Positions 37,974 to 48,006 of a stretch of DNA of 64,000 bases are shown piece by piece. The notes under the pieces were generated by a model. It worked only from the letters and a program-made list of their open reading frames with translations, ran no database searches and had not been told where the DNA came from. A program made the position numbers and the translations under genes. Origin of the DNA: CAYRFF01 sp964436125 (lineage in GTDB: Bacteria > Bacteroidota > Bacteroidia > Chitinophagales > Saprospiraceae); assembly GCA_964436125.1 (NCBI GenBank), contig CAYTBT010000002.1, positions 84,591 to 148,590 on the forward strand, given 5' to 3'. The stretch's first letter is position 1, and each line of letters opens with the position of its first letter.

Positions 37974-38082
37974 AATAAGGAAGGACATCCAGTGGTTGAT
38001 ATGTATGTATTACCCATATTATGCAACTGGCATGATAAAGTCAAAATAACAGCCGATTCATATAGACTAAAGCTTAAAAACT

Positions 38083-38090
38083 TACATTTG
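38083..38090 (+). promoter_or_regulatory. possible -7 box before the Omp85-like gene
   Basis: TACATTTG fits TAnnTTTG exactly but ends only 8 bp before the ATG at 38099, so the transcript would be nearly leaderless. There is no TTG at -33 spacing, so it may be chance. Confidence 0.25.
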
Positions 38091-38098
38091 CAATCACG

Positions 38099-39514
38099 AT
38101 GCAAGCAGGGATAAAACATATTGCAATATTACTCGCCCTCTTCCTCGGACCCGGAATCACATTTGCGCAAGCGGAAAGATATCTAATCCGAGAAATATCA
38201 ATCAGCGGCAATGAAAGGACGCATGACTATGTCATCCTACGAGAATTGAGTTTTAAAGAAGGTGATAGTGTCTCCATTACCGAGATACCCGGGCTTTTCA
38301 GGCAAGGGAAGAGGCAACTTGAGTCTATGGGTATAATTTCAGAGGCCACCTTTAATATTAAGGCACTTTCCGATAGCTTGAAGCAGCTTGATATTGCAAT
38401 TACAGTCACAGAACGATGGGCAATTTATCCCGTACCGCTCCTTGAACTGGCCGACAGAAATTTTAATGTATGGTGGAAACGATACGATCACTCGCTAGAT
38501 CGCCTGAACTATGGATTGAAGCTCTACCATCTCAATCTGACGGGGCGTAATGATCAAGCAATGCTGAAGATTCAAGGGGGATTTTCTCAGAAATATGAGC
38601 TCAAATATAGCTTGCCAGGGCTCCATTTTCTCCCGGACTGGGGGCTTGAGTTAAAAGCTCTATACGCTCGAGAAAACAATATTCGATATAAGACGGTGGA
38701 TGCTCGAGAGCTTTTTATCTGGACACAGGACGATTACCTCTTAAAGAGGCTTGAACTCGGGATGGCGCTCGTGTATCGCTACAGATTGAATCATCGCTTT
38801 AAGTTGAAGTTCAATTATTATAAGAAGAAAATTGCCGATGCAGTGCGACTCGCCAATCCCAATTATCTCGGAAATAATGCCTTGAAACAGACTTATCTGT
38901 CCCTCGGAGTGAATTGGCTTTATGATAATCGCAACAATAAGGCATTTGCAACGCAAGGGAGCCTTTTTCACGTGAATCTAGTCCGCTATAAACACCACGA
39001 TGACCATAGCCTGAATTATTGGGAGGTATCCGCTTACGCAAATGCTTCCCAAAAGCTCGCACAACGCTGGGTGATAAATGTCAGAGCCAGAGCGAGAAAG
39101 CAATTTAACCGGAGAATCTTGCCCTATACAGAACGGAGAGCAATTAACTGGGGCGAGGTATTTCTTGAAGGTTATGATTACTATCTCTTGGACGGAGAAG
39201 ATTATGCACTACTGAAGCTAGGCTTATATTATAAATTGTTTTCAACGCGTATTTTTCTCGGCTCTTGGGTTCCGATAGACTCTTATGAACATCTCCATAT
39301 CGATTTATTCCTCGGAGCTCTCGCTGTGGGTGGATATGTGGAAGACCCCATGATGAACAAGAATAATTTTCTCCGTAATCGCCTCCTCTATGCCGCCGGA
39401 CCTGAAGTAAAAATATTAATCAATAGTTTTCTGCTCTGCACGGCACAAGCCGCTGTAAATCACATGGGAAAACTGGGCTTATACTTGCGTACCGAAGTGG
39501 CTTTCACTCCCTAA
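38099..39514 (+). CDS. Omp85/BamA-like outer-membrane protein with one POTRA domain
   Basis: A 471-residue protein with a signal peptide (ending ITFAQ), one POTRA-like domain at about residues 26-105 (YLIREISISGNERTHDYVILREL, VTERWAIYP) and a C-terminal beta-barrel of about 350 residues with alternating Tyr/Arg/Asn strands. Single-POTRA Omp85 relatives in Bacteroidota are thought to help insert or secrete envelope proteins, but no partner is identified. The C terminus (RTEVAFTP) lacks the usual terminal aromatic residue. Monocistronic. Confidence 0.8.
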   Translation: MQAGIKHIAILLALFLGPGITFAQAERYLIREISISGNERTHDYVILRELSFKEGDSVSITEIPGLFRQGKRQLESMGIISEATFNIKALSDSLKQLDIAITVTERWAIYPVPLLELADRNFNVWWKRYDHSLDRLNYGLKLYHLNLTGRNDQAMLKIQGGFSQKYELKYSLPGLHFLPDWGLELKALYARENNIRYKTVDARELFIWTQDDYLLKRLELGMALVYRYRLNHRFKLKFNYYKKKIADAVRLANPNYLGNNALKQTYLSLGVNWLYDNRNNKAFATQGSLFHVNLVRYKHHDDHSLNYWEVSAYANASQKLAQRWVINVRARARKQFNRRILPYTERRAINWGEVFLEGYDYYLLDGEDYALLKLGLYYKLFSTRIFLGSWVPIDSYEHLHIDLFLGALAVGGYVEDPMMNKNNFLRNRLLYAAGPEVKILINSFLLCTAQAAVNHMGKLGLYLRTEVAFTP

Positions 39515-39747
39515 ATCGTCACCAAACTTTTACTTTCTCCCTTTGAGCAATTCCGGTTGCCAATGAAAATCGGGCTCAAGGATAAAAATATGCCATACTA
39601 CTATCTGAGAGATTGCAAGCAAAAAATGTTGCTCACGATATATTAATTTCACGTTAATAGCAATAGAAGGCTTCACATTGAAATGAAGTGTTTGTACCTT
39701 AGTTTATCTTAAAACTATAAATTAAGCTTAAATCAGAAGAAATCATC

Positions 39748-42700
39748 ATGAAAAGATATATTTTACTCCTCACATTTTTTCTTTACACCTCCATAGGGGT
39801 TTTATACAGTCAGGAAATCCCAGGTAAAGCCTGGCACTCTGTAGATCTCCGGAATCAGACATTGAACAAGCAAGCATCCAGAGCAACTGAAGCAATAGAT
39901 GCAGCTTACTTTAAGCTTAATCCATCCCTTATTCATGGAATAATAAATCACGTTGCGAGTACATATCACGATGCAATTACTATAAGTCTTCCAGTTAAAG
40001 CAGACCGGAAGGAAACAATTCACTTTAAGGCCTATAATACAATGCACCCGCTGCTGGGGAAGAAATATCCATATATAAGGACATATCGAGGAGAAACACC
40101 TGATGGGAAGATGGCATATCTCACCTTATCCCCACTAGGCTTACATGCTTACGTGCATACAGCAGAAGGACTAGTATTTATTGAGCCGCTATCTACGACA
40201 AATCAAGCCTTGTATCGTCGATATAAAATCGAAGACATTAAACATCCGGAGGAGATGATCAGCTGTGGCGTTCACGATAGCACGCAAGAATCCACATTCC
40301 TTACAGCTGATCTTGCAGATGTAAGAGGAGATAAAGCAGTTATCAGAAAGTACAGAACAGCGATAATAGCCACCGAAGCCTATGCTAGTTTTTTTCAACA
40401 TGACTTTGATAGGACATTTTCTGCAGTAGTCGATCTCGTGAATGGTTTAAATGCCATTTATATCCCGGTACTGGGAATACAATATGAGATGATTCCACAG
40501 TCAGATAGCCTTGTTTTTACGACCAAGGCAGATGACCCTTATGGTGACAATAACAGAAATGGCGATCAGCTACTCCGCACCAATACTGCGGTACTATACG
40601 ATTTAATCGGAAAAGATGCATTTGATGTGGGACACGTTTTATCGCGGAGTTGTTCCGATAGATTTGCCGGAGTTTCCTTATCGAGAATCGTCTGTAATAA
40701 TCGGAAAAAAGGAGGAGGAGTCAGTTGTAATGGCAGTGCAGGAGCATTTTTATTTACTACCGCGCATGAATTTGGTCATCATCTCAGTGCAGGACATACA
40801 TTCAGCAACTGTCCACCCTATGAAGATCAGCTAAGCTCCTTAACTGCGGTTGAGCCGGGCTCAGGACTCACCTTTATGAGTTACGCCGGAGCTTGTGGAG
40901 ATCAGAATCTAGGGATACCGCGACAAGATTTTTTCCACGTATTTTCTCTACAACAGATAATCAATTTCAGTAGAGAGGATATCGGGAGTACTTGCGGCGA
41001 GCTTATTGAAATGGACAATCATCTTCCGGAAATAGAGATCAATGCACCTTCCGGTCTATATATTCCTATCTCAACTTTCTTTGAATTACGTGGACAAGGA
41101 CAGGATGCGGATGGTGATAAGCTCTTGTATAATTGGGAACAATTAAATAGAGGCCCGGTGTCAGACGTGGGAAATCCACGTGGGAATGCTCCCTCTTTTA
41201 TTTCCCAATTTCCGCAATCCAAACCTTACAGGCACTTTCCCAAGCTGAACTATGCCCTGGGACATATCTTTAACAGGCTTGAAGTACTACCCGACCATAC
41301 GAGAGATTTAAACTTCCGTCTCACGGCTCGAGATGGAAAAGCGGGACGTGCAGTATGGAAAGAAATAGAATTTTATGCTACGGAGAAAGCCGGGCCTTTT
41401 AAAGTAACTCAACCGGGGGAAAATGCCCCGGATCATATTGCCGGCCAGAAACTCCATGTTGAATGGGATGTCGCCAATACTGACAAAGAACCGGTCTCTT
41501 GTGAACGCGTGGATGTCTATTATTCTACGGATGGCGGATACACATTTAAATACCTCGTCGCTGAAGGTATTCCCAATGATGGTAGCGCTGATGTATTAAT
41601 CCCCGGTATTCCTACGGATAATGGAAGGATTAAGATTAAGGCATCTGACAATGTGTTTTTTGATTATAGTCATGAAACCTTTACGGTAGTTGAACCTTCA
41701 GAGCCGACTTATGCCTTGACGTATAGTCCATATTATAAGAAGCTCTGTACTCCGACGACCTATACTGTAGATATAGGAACAGAAGCACTCCTGGATTACA
41801 GTGGTGATATTACTTTCAGCATGGTGGAGGATTTGCCGGATGATATTCAAGTAGAATTTTCAGCAAATCCCATTGCAGCCGGCGATAGCGCTGTGATGAC
41901 GATTGACCTGATGAACTTTGAAGGGAACGGGGTTTTTACCTATCACGTTCAAGCTGCATCGGAATCAGACACAACGATATTTGAGATAAGCTTTGAGACA
42001 ACGGGGACTTTCTTTAATGAATTTGCTTTATTGCTTCCGGAAGACGGAGCGACGGACGTAGATCAGGCAACGGCATTTGACTGGGTGGAAGACGATGATG
42101 CGGAAGAATACCTCTTCCAGATATCGGATTCTCCGGATTTTTCAAGTTTGTTTACAAGTAAGACGGTCCGTGGCTCGGAGATACAACTGGCGACACTACT
42201 TCCCAAGGGAAGTGTTTTTTACTGGCGCGTAAGGCCGGAAAATATCTGTGCAGAAGGCGAGTGGTCAGAGACGCGTATATTTAAAACAGTACAACAAGCA
42301 TGCACATCGATTAATTCAGGGAAAGACGATATTTTTATTCCAGGACAGGGCACACCGACGGTAAAATCTCCGCTGGACGTAGAATTGAGTGGTGCGGCGA
42401 TAGATGTGAACGTGCCGAATATCACGGGGCAGCATTCTTATGTGGGACAATTAACGGTAAGCCTGGAATCGCCGAAGGGATCTAAGGTGGTGTTATGGGA
42501 TAGAAAATGTGCCAATAGCACGGACTTTAACCTGGGATTTGATGATGGTACATCGCTTCAACTAGGCTGTCCACTTACCACGGGAAATATCTATGCTGCA
42601 GAAGGAGATTTAAGTGATTTTAATGGAGAAGATGTCAATGGAACATGGAATCTGATTATCAAAGACCATAAAAGTGGGAGCTTCGGGATATTGAACTCAT

Positions 42701-43353
42701 GGGAAATTGAAGTGTGCTTTGAGAGCCATGAAATACCACCACATTTTTACCGTCTGGATACGATGCGGATAAAATTCAATACGGAGCGATCGATCTATAC
42801 CGCACTCCGTATGTCCCATCCTGATTATGCGCCATGGGAAATCAGTTTTCATCCGATAGAATTACCACAGCACGGGACCTTGCTTAAGATAGATGAAGAG
42901 GGGAACGAAGTGGAATTAACGGTGCACGATAAATTTACAATGCAAGACGTGTATGAAGATAAGGTCCTTATCCGCCACAATGGAGGAACAGAGGTTTACG
43001 ATAGCCTTCGCTTTTACGCCATCACCAATGGCGGTGGCTGGACGAGTGCGAGGACACTGCCGATAAAATATCAGAATGAAGTAACTTCAAGCCAAGCTTC
43101 AGAATTGTCACAATTATCGATACAAGCATGGCCGTCGCCTGCAGAAGATATCCTCCATCTGCAGATGAAGGGAAAATCCATGCAAGGAGAATGGCATCTA
43201 TACAATATGTATGGAGAGCGTGTGAATACAATTAAGACACAAGACTCAGCTTATGAACAGACAATGGATGTGAGCAATTGTGTTCCCGGAGTCTATCTTC
43301 TCCGGTGGCAATCGGCAGATGGGACGGTATCGCAAGAGCTCATGATACAATAG
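39748..43353 (+). CDS. secreted M12B-type metalloprotease with P-domain and type IX sorting domain
   Basis: A 1201-residue exported protease. Signal peptide, then a propeptide to about residue 195 (its ISCGVHD, Cys173, could act as a cysteine switch; inference), then a reprolysin-like catalytic domain with HEFGHHLSAGH (His340, His344, His350; Glu341). Fibronectin-like linkers follow. A proprotein-convertase P-domain spans about 850-990 (CTSINSGKDDIFIPGQG ... NSWEIEVCF), and the last roughly 85 residues are a type A Por sorting domain (LSIQAWPSPAEDILHLQ). It is probably a surface or extracellular protease. A strong terminator follows. Confidence 0.92.
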   Translation: MKRYILLLTFFLYTSIGVLYSQEIPGKAWHSVDLRNQTLNKQASRATEAIDAAYFKLNPSLIHGIINHVASTYHDAITISLPVKADRKETIHFKAYNTMHPLLGKKYPYIRTYRGETPDGKMAYLTLSPLGLHAYVHTAEGLVFIEPLSTTNQALYRRYKIEDIKHPEEMISCGVHDSTQESTFLTADLADVRGDKAVIRKYRTAIIATEAYASFFQHDFDRTFSAVVDLVNGLNAIYIPVLGIQYEMIPQSDSLVFTTKADDPYGDNNRNGDQLLRTNTAVLYDLIGKDAFDVGHVLSRSCSDRFAGVSLSRIVCNNRKKGGGVSCNGSAGAFLFTTAHEFGHHLSAGHTFSNCPPYEDQLSSLTAVEPGSGLTFMSYAGACGDQNLGIPRQDFFHVFSLQQIINFSREDIGSTCGELIEMDNHLPEIEINAPSGLYIPISTFFELRGQGQDADGDKLLYNWEQLNRGPVSDVGNPRGNAPSFISQFPQSKPYRHFPKLNYALGHIFNRLEVLPDHTRDLNFRLTARDGKAGRAVWKEIEFYATEKAGPFKVTQPGENAPDHIAGQKLHVEWDVANTDKEPVSCERVDVYYSTDGGYTFKYLVAEGIPNDGSADVLIPGIPTDNGRIKIKASDNVFFDYSHETFTVVEPSEPTYALTYSPYYKKLCTPTTYTVDIGTEALLDYSGDITFSMVEDLPDDIQVEFSANPIAAGDSAVMTIDLMNFEGNGVFTYHVQAASESDTTIFEISFETTGTFFNEFALLLPEDGATDVDQATAFDWVEDDDAEEYLFQISDSPDFSSLFTSKTVRGSEIQLATLLPKGSVFYWRVRPENICAEGEWSETRIFKTVQQACTSINSGKDDIFIPGQGTPTVKSPLDVELSGAAIDVNVPNITGQHSYVGQLTVSLESPKGSKVVLWDRKCANSTDFNLGFDDGTSLQLGCPLTTGNIYAAEGDLSDFNGEDVNGTWNLIIKDHKSGSFGILNSWEIEVCFESHEIPPHFYRLDTMRIKFNTERSIYTALRMSHPDYAPWEISFHPIELPQHGTLLKIDEEGNEVELTVHDKFTMQDVYEDKVLIRHNGGTEVYDSLRFYAITNGGGWTSARTLPIKYQNEVTSSQASELSQLSIQAWPSPAEDILHLQMKGKSMQGEWHLYNMYGERVNTIKTQDSAYEQTMDVSNCVPGVYLLRWQSADGTVSQELMIQ

Positions 43354-43388
43354 GCATACGATTATAAAGCCATAGAGCAGAAATGCTT

Positions 43389-43432
43389 AAAAGGAAGAGT
43401 AGCTGTTTTATTTGCCTGCTCTTCCTTTTTTA
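43389..43432 (+). terminator. intrinsic terminator of the M12B protease gene
   Basis: AAAAGGAAGAG (43389-43399) pairs perfectly with CTCTTCCTTTT (43419-43429) around a 19-nt loop, and the right arm runs into a T tract. It is 35 bp after the stop codon. Confidence 0.8.
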
Positions 43433-43442
43433 TACCTATCTA

Positions 43443-43469
43443 TACCGTGTACGCCTCCGGCGTATTGCG
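43443..43469 (+). repeat. R2 hairpin motif, copy near 43.4 kb
   Basis: TACCGTGTACGCCTCCGGCG followed by TATTGCG closely matches 36291-36317 and, more loosely, 49780-49797. TACGCC/GGCGTA forms a 6-bp stem. Confidence 0.5.
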
Positions 43470-43612
43470 TGATGTGGGGATATATTAACAATTAAACACC
43501 TCTATGTGTAACGAGAATTGAGATTATCATCCCAGGCATTGGGGTTTATTGCGATTTACAGTATATACGAGAATTAAGCCTTCAAATATGGTGTAAAGAA
43601 GGGGTAAATTGC

Positions 43613-44068
43613 TCACATATTTTTAATCATCTCAGCATCAAAGTCGCAATTATACCATTCTTTGTCTATGTCTGCGCCGATTTTCTTATAAAAGGCTATG
43701 GCGTCTGCATTCCAATCCAAAACTTGCCAGCGTACTCGTTGACAATCTTCTTTCTGTGCGACATCAAATATCCTAGAAAGTAACTGAGTCCCTATCTTCT
43801 GTCCCCGGTATGCTTTTTTTACGTATAAGTCATCGAGATATAAACTTTTTCCTACCCAAGTATAGTAGGCAAAATAATAGAGTGCAAAGCCCACTATTTC
43901 TCCGCCTTTTTCTGCTACAAAGAAATTGAAAAAAGGCTGATCTTTCTTCATGCGTTCAACGGTATTGGTCACTTTTTCAGTAGCGTTCTCGTAATCTGCC
44001 AGCGATTGAATGAGCTTGAGAATAGCCGGGAAATCATCCTCATCTCCTTCTCTTATTTTTAGTTCCAT
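43613..44068 (-). CDS. GNAT N-acetyltransferase (diamine-acetyltransferase-like)
   Basis: A 151-residue acetyltransferase. The N-terminal KIREGDEDDFPAILKLI, the central SLYLDDLYVKKAYRGQKIGTQLL (acetyl-CoA loop R-G-Q-x-I-G) and WQVLDWNADAIAFYKKIGA are hallmarks of the SSAT/diamine-type GNAT branch. The substrate is probably an amine or polyamine but cannot be fixed from sequence. A spaced dyad (TGTCAC-N5-GTGACA, 44082-44098) just upstream may be its operator. Single gene, convergent with the M12B protease. Confidence 0.88.
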   Translation of the reverse strand: MELKIREGDEDDFPAILKLIQSLADYENATEKVTNTVERMKKDQPFFNFFVAEKGGEIVGFALYYFAYYTWVGKSLYLDDLYVKKAYRGQKIGTQLLSRIFDVAQKEDCQRVRWQVLDWNADAIAFYKKIGADIDKEWYNCDFDAEMIKNM

Positions 44069-44551
44069 AAGCTTGCCTTTATGTCACGCCATGTGACAAG
44101 AGGTTTAAATAATAGAAATTGAAGGTAATAAATTTCCGTAGAATTCAAGTGATTGAAATACTGATTCCATTTTTTCATAGGTATACTTACCAGTGGATAC
44201 AAGAGGCCGTAACCAATAGTTATATCATCGCAATGTTCCTTTCTGAAAGCTCTATCTGTGGTGAAAATTTAAAAAACAAGCACGTTGTTAACTTACAACA
44301 GAGCACCGGACTATTAATTATCCCGGGAAGTCGTGAAAAAAGGGTTTGTCATGTAAACTTCAGAAGTGAATTAATAAACATTTCTTAAATTAGCATTTGC
44401 GGAAGCTATAATTTATAAAAACTAGCTATGGCTATCCTGCTCTCTGACCCGAGTTAAGTATGCGTGATATACTTGATAAGAAAAGAAGAGCTATAAAATA
44501 ATTGATGCGTGTAAAGAGAAATAGTGCATGCAAGAATGAGAAAAAAAATAT
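44069..44551. other. 483-bp intergenic region, GNAT / TonB receptor
   Basis: Holds the dyad at 44082-44098 and an otherwise AT-rich leader for the TonB receptor. I looked for a cobalamin riboswitch and see neither the B12 box nor the surrounding stems. A plus-strand frame at 44119-44388 looks like chance. Confidence 0.4.
44082..44098. promoter_or_regulatory. Crp/Fnr-like dyad upstream of the GNAT gene
   Basis: TGTCAC-GCCAT-GTGACA is a perfect 6-5-6 inverted repeat centred about 22 bp upstream of the GNAT start. The geometry matches Crp/Fnr-family operators, including the HcpR-type TGTCGC-N5-GCGACA form described in Bacteroidota. No regulator gene is nearby. Confidence 0.4.
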
Positions 44552-46990
44552 ATGAAGAACTTCTACCTAGTGTTAATGACAATTGCTTGCTTCATCTGTA
44601 TGAGTTTATATTCAGATGGAGTTAAAGCACAGGAATTAAGGACTCAGACAATCCGTGGAACTGTATCTGATAAGACTTCACAATTACCGATTGAAGCGGT
44701 TGAAATTACAGTGCGAGAAAATAGGAAACTTAAGAATCCGGAGGTATATACCGGGGTGACAAATGCAGAAGGTGAATTCAGGATAAAGAATGTACCGGTA
44801 GGGAGATACCGCATAGAATTTCACTATCTGGGATATGCCACAGCGGTAAGAAATAATGTTGTTGTTACATCTGCGAGAGAAGTTGTATTACACGTGGGGA
44901 TGAAGCCATCTTCACAGGAATTGAATGAGATTACAATTACATCGGGCAGAGAAGGCGAAGCCTTAAATGAAATGGCGATGGTAAGTGCGCGAGAGTTTTC
45001 TGTATTGGAAACAAAGCGTTACGCGGGCTCTCGTGGTGAGCCGGCCAGGATGGCCGCAAATTTTGCCGGTGTGCAGGGAGCTGATGACTCGAGAAACGAT
45101 ATCATTATCCGTGGAAATGCACCATCCGGTGTATTATGGCGTTTAGAAGGAATAAATATCCCCAATCCCAATCACTTTTCCATACCGGGAACAACCGGTG
45201 GACCTGTAACGATCCTGAACAATGTCTATCTCGCCAATTCTGATTTCTATACCGGCGCATTTCCGGCGGAATTTGGAAATGCACTCGCAGGGGTATTTGA
45301 TCTACGAATGAGAAATGGCAATAATGAACAACACGAATTCAGCGCCAAACTGGGTTTCCTCGGCACAGAAGTAAAGGCTGAAGGGCCGATTGATAAATCT
45401 TCCGGTTCATCATATCTAGCAACATATCGGTATTCAACACTTGCCTTGTTTCAGTTTATGAATATTAAAATAGGAACAGATGCTATACCTAGGTATCAGG
45501 ATGGTGCGTTTCGCTTAAATTTCCCCTTGAGTAAAAAGGTAAATCTTGCGGTATTCGGTATCGGTGGTGTAAGCGATATTGATATTGTCCTCAGCGATCA
45601 AGAAAAGCCCGATAAAGAAACGCTTATTTATGGTTCCAATGACAGAGACCAATACTTTGGTTCTCAGATGGGTGTCGTCGGCGTAACCCTGTCTCATTCT
45701 ATTAATAAGAATACCTTTATGGAAACTGCCATTGCCGCTTCCAACCACAGCGTGCATTCAGATCACACTAAAATTATCCGCCATGTAGAAAATGGCTATT
45801 ATGTATATGACTCCATACCCAAGATTCTTGAGTATAATTTTATTAATAATCGGTACACGCTTACGTCTTATCTTAAGAATAGGTTGAGTGAAAGCTTTGA
45901 ATTAAAAAGCGGTATCATAGGTGAACTCTACCAGCATAATTTTATTGACAGTGCCAGGGCTGTAACGGTTGTGGACTCACTATATAAATTTCAGCCATGG
46001 AAAACGCGCTGGAACAGTAATGACTATTCTTTTTTACTGCAGCTGTATTCAGAATTTAAGTGGACCTTAAATAGTGATCTTAAAGTCACCGGTGGCTTGA
46101 TGCTTGTTAATCAATTTCTCGGCGGAGAAGTCAACACTTCACTAGAACCGCGTGCCGGAATGTCATATTCCTTAAACAATCGCATGAGTATTGATGCAGG
46201 TATAGGGCTTCATTCACAGGTACAGCCCTATTATTTATACTATTATCTCAATAGCGATAATCTGGATATGGGCTTGTCCAAGAGCTTACACTTTGTACTG
46301 GGATATAATTACAGAATTACGCCTAGTTTACGGATTAAAACTGAGGCATATTTCCAGCACTTGTTTAATATTCCTGTGGATAAGGAACCGAGTTCATTTT
46401 CCCTCGTCAATGCTGGAAGTGGGTTTTCCAGGTTATTTCCGGGAAATCTTGTCAATGAAGGAATAGGCCGTAATTATGGTATAGAATTTACACTAGAGAA
46501 ATTCTTCTCCAATCAATACTATTTCTTGGTGACTGCTTCACTTTTTGATTCCAAGTATCAAGGAAGCGATGGTATATGGAGAAATACTACGTATAACGGA
46601 CAATTTGCATTGAATGGACTCTTCGGATATGAATTTATCCTCACGCCTAACCTCAATTTAAGCCTTGGGGCAAAGGCTACCTTTATCGGTGGAAGGTGGT
46701 ACGGGGATGTGGATAAAGAAGCATCAGCACGTGTACAGGAGATCGTTTTTGAAGACGATACTCGGAACAGTAAACAATTTAAACCGTATTTCAGAGTTGA
46801 TACTAAGGTGGGACTCCGATGGAACCAGGAAAAAGTGACGCATGAGATAAGCTTAGATCTCATTAATATCTTTAATATAAGAAATATATTGGCATTGACT
46901 TATGCGCCTAATCACCCCAGCGGTAATCCGATAAGAAAGGAATATCAACTCGGTTTCTTGCCGATATTTTATTACAAAATAGACTTTTAA
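44552..46990 (+). CDS. TonB-dependent receptor with carboxypeptidase-like regulatory domain
   Basis: An 812-residue outer-membrane receptor. Signal peptide to about residue 27, a carboxypeptidase-regulatory-like fold at about 32-122 (IRGTVSDKTSQLPIEAVEITV, VPVGRYRIEFHYLGY), a plug at about 130-250 (DDSRNDIIIRGNAPSGVLWRLEG) and a C-terminal 22-stranded barrel ending YYKIDF. It imports or binds a TonB-dependent ligand, which is unknown; no SusD partner follows. The next gene begins one base after its stop, so they form an operon. Confidence 0.92.
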   Translation: MKNFYLVLMTIACFICMSLYSDGVKAQELRTQTIRGTVSDKTSQLPIEAVEITVRENRKLKNPEVYTGVTNAEGEFRIKNVPVGRYRIEFHYLGYATAVRNNVVVTSAREVVLHVGMKPSSQELNEITITSGREGEALNEMAMVSAREFSVLETKRYAGSRGEPARMAANFAGVQGADDSRNDIIIRGNAPSGVLWRLEGINIPNPNHFSIPGTTGGPVTILNNVYLANSDFYTGAFPAEFGNALAGVFDLRMRNGNNEQHEFSAKLGFLGTEVKAEGPIDKSSGSSYLATYRYSTLALFQFMNIKIGTDAIPRYQDGAFRLNFPLSKKVNLAVFGIGGVSDIDIVLSDQEKPDKETLIYGSNDRDQYFGSQMGVVGVTLSHSINKNTFMETAIAASNHSVHSDHTKIIRHVENGYYVYDSIPKILEYNFINNRYTLTSYLKNRLSESFELKSGIIGELYQHNFIDSARAVTVVDSLYKFQPWKTRWNSNDYSFLLQLYSEFKWTLNSDLKVTGGLMLVNQFLGGEVNTSLEPRAGMSYSLNNRMSIDAGIGLHSQVQPYYLYYYLNSDNLDMGLSKSLHFVLGYNYRITPSLRIKTEAYFQHLFNIPVDKEPSSFSLVNAGSGFSRLFPGNLVNEGIGRNYGIEFTLEKFFSNQYYFLVTASLFDSKYQGSDGIWRNTTYNGQFALNGLFGYEFILTPNLNLSLGAKATFIGGRWYGDVDKEASARVQEIVFEDDTRNSKQFKPYFRVDTKVGLRWNQEKVTHEISLDLINIFNIRNILALTYAPNHPSGNPIRKEYQLGFLPIFYYKIDF

Positions 46991-46991
46991 G

Positions 46992-47513
46992 ATGAAACAC
47001 ATCGCATTGAGCTTAAACGTAATGGGACTTATCGGGGCTCTTTATGCGACCTATGCTTTCTGGCCTTCCGGAAATATTTTGACGGTAAATGATTATATTT
47101 TTCCGGCCTTCTTATGCCTCTTCTGCCTTATTTTTCTCGTGGGGATTATCTTCTTTATGAAAAAGAATTCACAAATCGATATTCATAAGGGGATGTATGG
47201 ACTTAATGCAATTATTCTGTTTTTCTTCTTGATAACTTGTTACTTTGCACGGCAATTTACGATAAGGAATACAATTACTAGCCCACTACATACACAGTCG
47301 ATTATTTACAAAGTAGATGCCGAAAGCCTGGAGGCACCTCGCCTGATTTACTATCGATATACTTTCAAAGGGAAGACTTATCGCGGCAATTTTTATGATG
47401 AAGAAAAAAAGTATCAAATCGGTGATAGTTTATCCATCAAAATTTCTGCAGACAAGCCCTGGAAGAATGTTGTACTAGGAGCATTTGCCCGTAAAGGTAC
47501 TAGGACTGAGTAG
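46992..47513 (+). CDS. small membrane protein, DUF3592-like
   Basis: A 173-residue protein with three hydrophobic helices in its first 95 residues, then a soluble beta-rich tail (YYRYTFKGKTYRGNFYDEEKKYQIGDSLSIKISADKP). The tail recalls the DUF3592 pattern of a small beta-domain ending in a 'Y-x-G-D/S-x-v' strand, but the match is loose. It starts one base after the TonB-receptor stop, so the two are co-translated and may share a role in receptor function or energy coupling. Function unknown. Confidence 0.6.
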   Translation: MKHIALSLNVMGLIGALYATYAFWPSGNILTVNDYIFPAFLCLFCLIFLVGIIFFMKKNSQIDIHKGMYGLNAIILFFFLITCYFARQFTIRNTITSPLHTQSIIYKVDAESLEAPRLIYYRYTFKGKTYRGNFYDEEKKYQIGDSLSIKISADKPWKNVVLGAFARKGTRTE

Positions 47514-48006
47514 ATAGGACTTTTATTTACTTATGTGGTTAAATCCACAATAGTATATCAGCTTCGCTGATCTTACAAGTCTTTATCCGATAAAATGATG
47601 GCATTCAAGCTTTACTATCTTATATACGTAGGACTTAATCCACTTAATCGCCGACAGTTCTTTCCATATATACAGTCACCATAGCTATCAGCATGGCCGC
47701 CTTGTCCATCTCAGATATTCTCCCGCATCGTGCTCCGCCATGGCATAAAAGATGTCCCATCGCAGCTTGCGTGCAAGAAATGCCTGAAAAATGTCCATCA
47801 TTCTGAGGAATGTGCGGATTTTAAGATAATTGTAAGTGCTTGTCATGCAATGTTCTGTTTAAAATATTCTTGAAATCTATACATAATTGAGATTATACTA
47901 TTCCGAGCACTGGAGAGAGAAAACAAGGATTTGATGAACTACAAGGAAGTCGGTGGCGTTATGAAAGCTGAATTAAAGAAATAGAGAATCAAGAAAATAA
48001 AGCATT
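47514..48006. other. 493-bp intergenic region with small hairpins
   Basis: A short hairpin, ATCAGC-TTC-GCTGAT (47557-47571), may end the receptor operon, though its T tract is weak. A 37-codon minus-strand frame (about 47694-47807) lacks any recognisable feature and I do not call it. The rest is unremarkable. Confidence 0.35.

Noticed and set aside
44119..44388. 89-codon plus-strand frame upstream of the TonB receptor
   Set aside because: No signal peptide, no family motif and atypical residue mix; it sits in an AT-rich leader and is probably chance.
44069..44551. Cobalamin riboswitch before the TonB receptor
   Set aside because: The GGGAAGTCGTGAAAA string near 44325 resembles part of a B12 element, but the B12 box GCCACTG and pairing arms are absent.
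47694..47807. 37-codon minus-strand frame MDIFQAFLARKLRWDIF
   Set aside because: Too short to support, no homologue recognised and no promoter seen.
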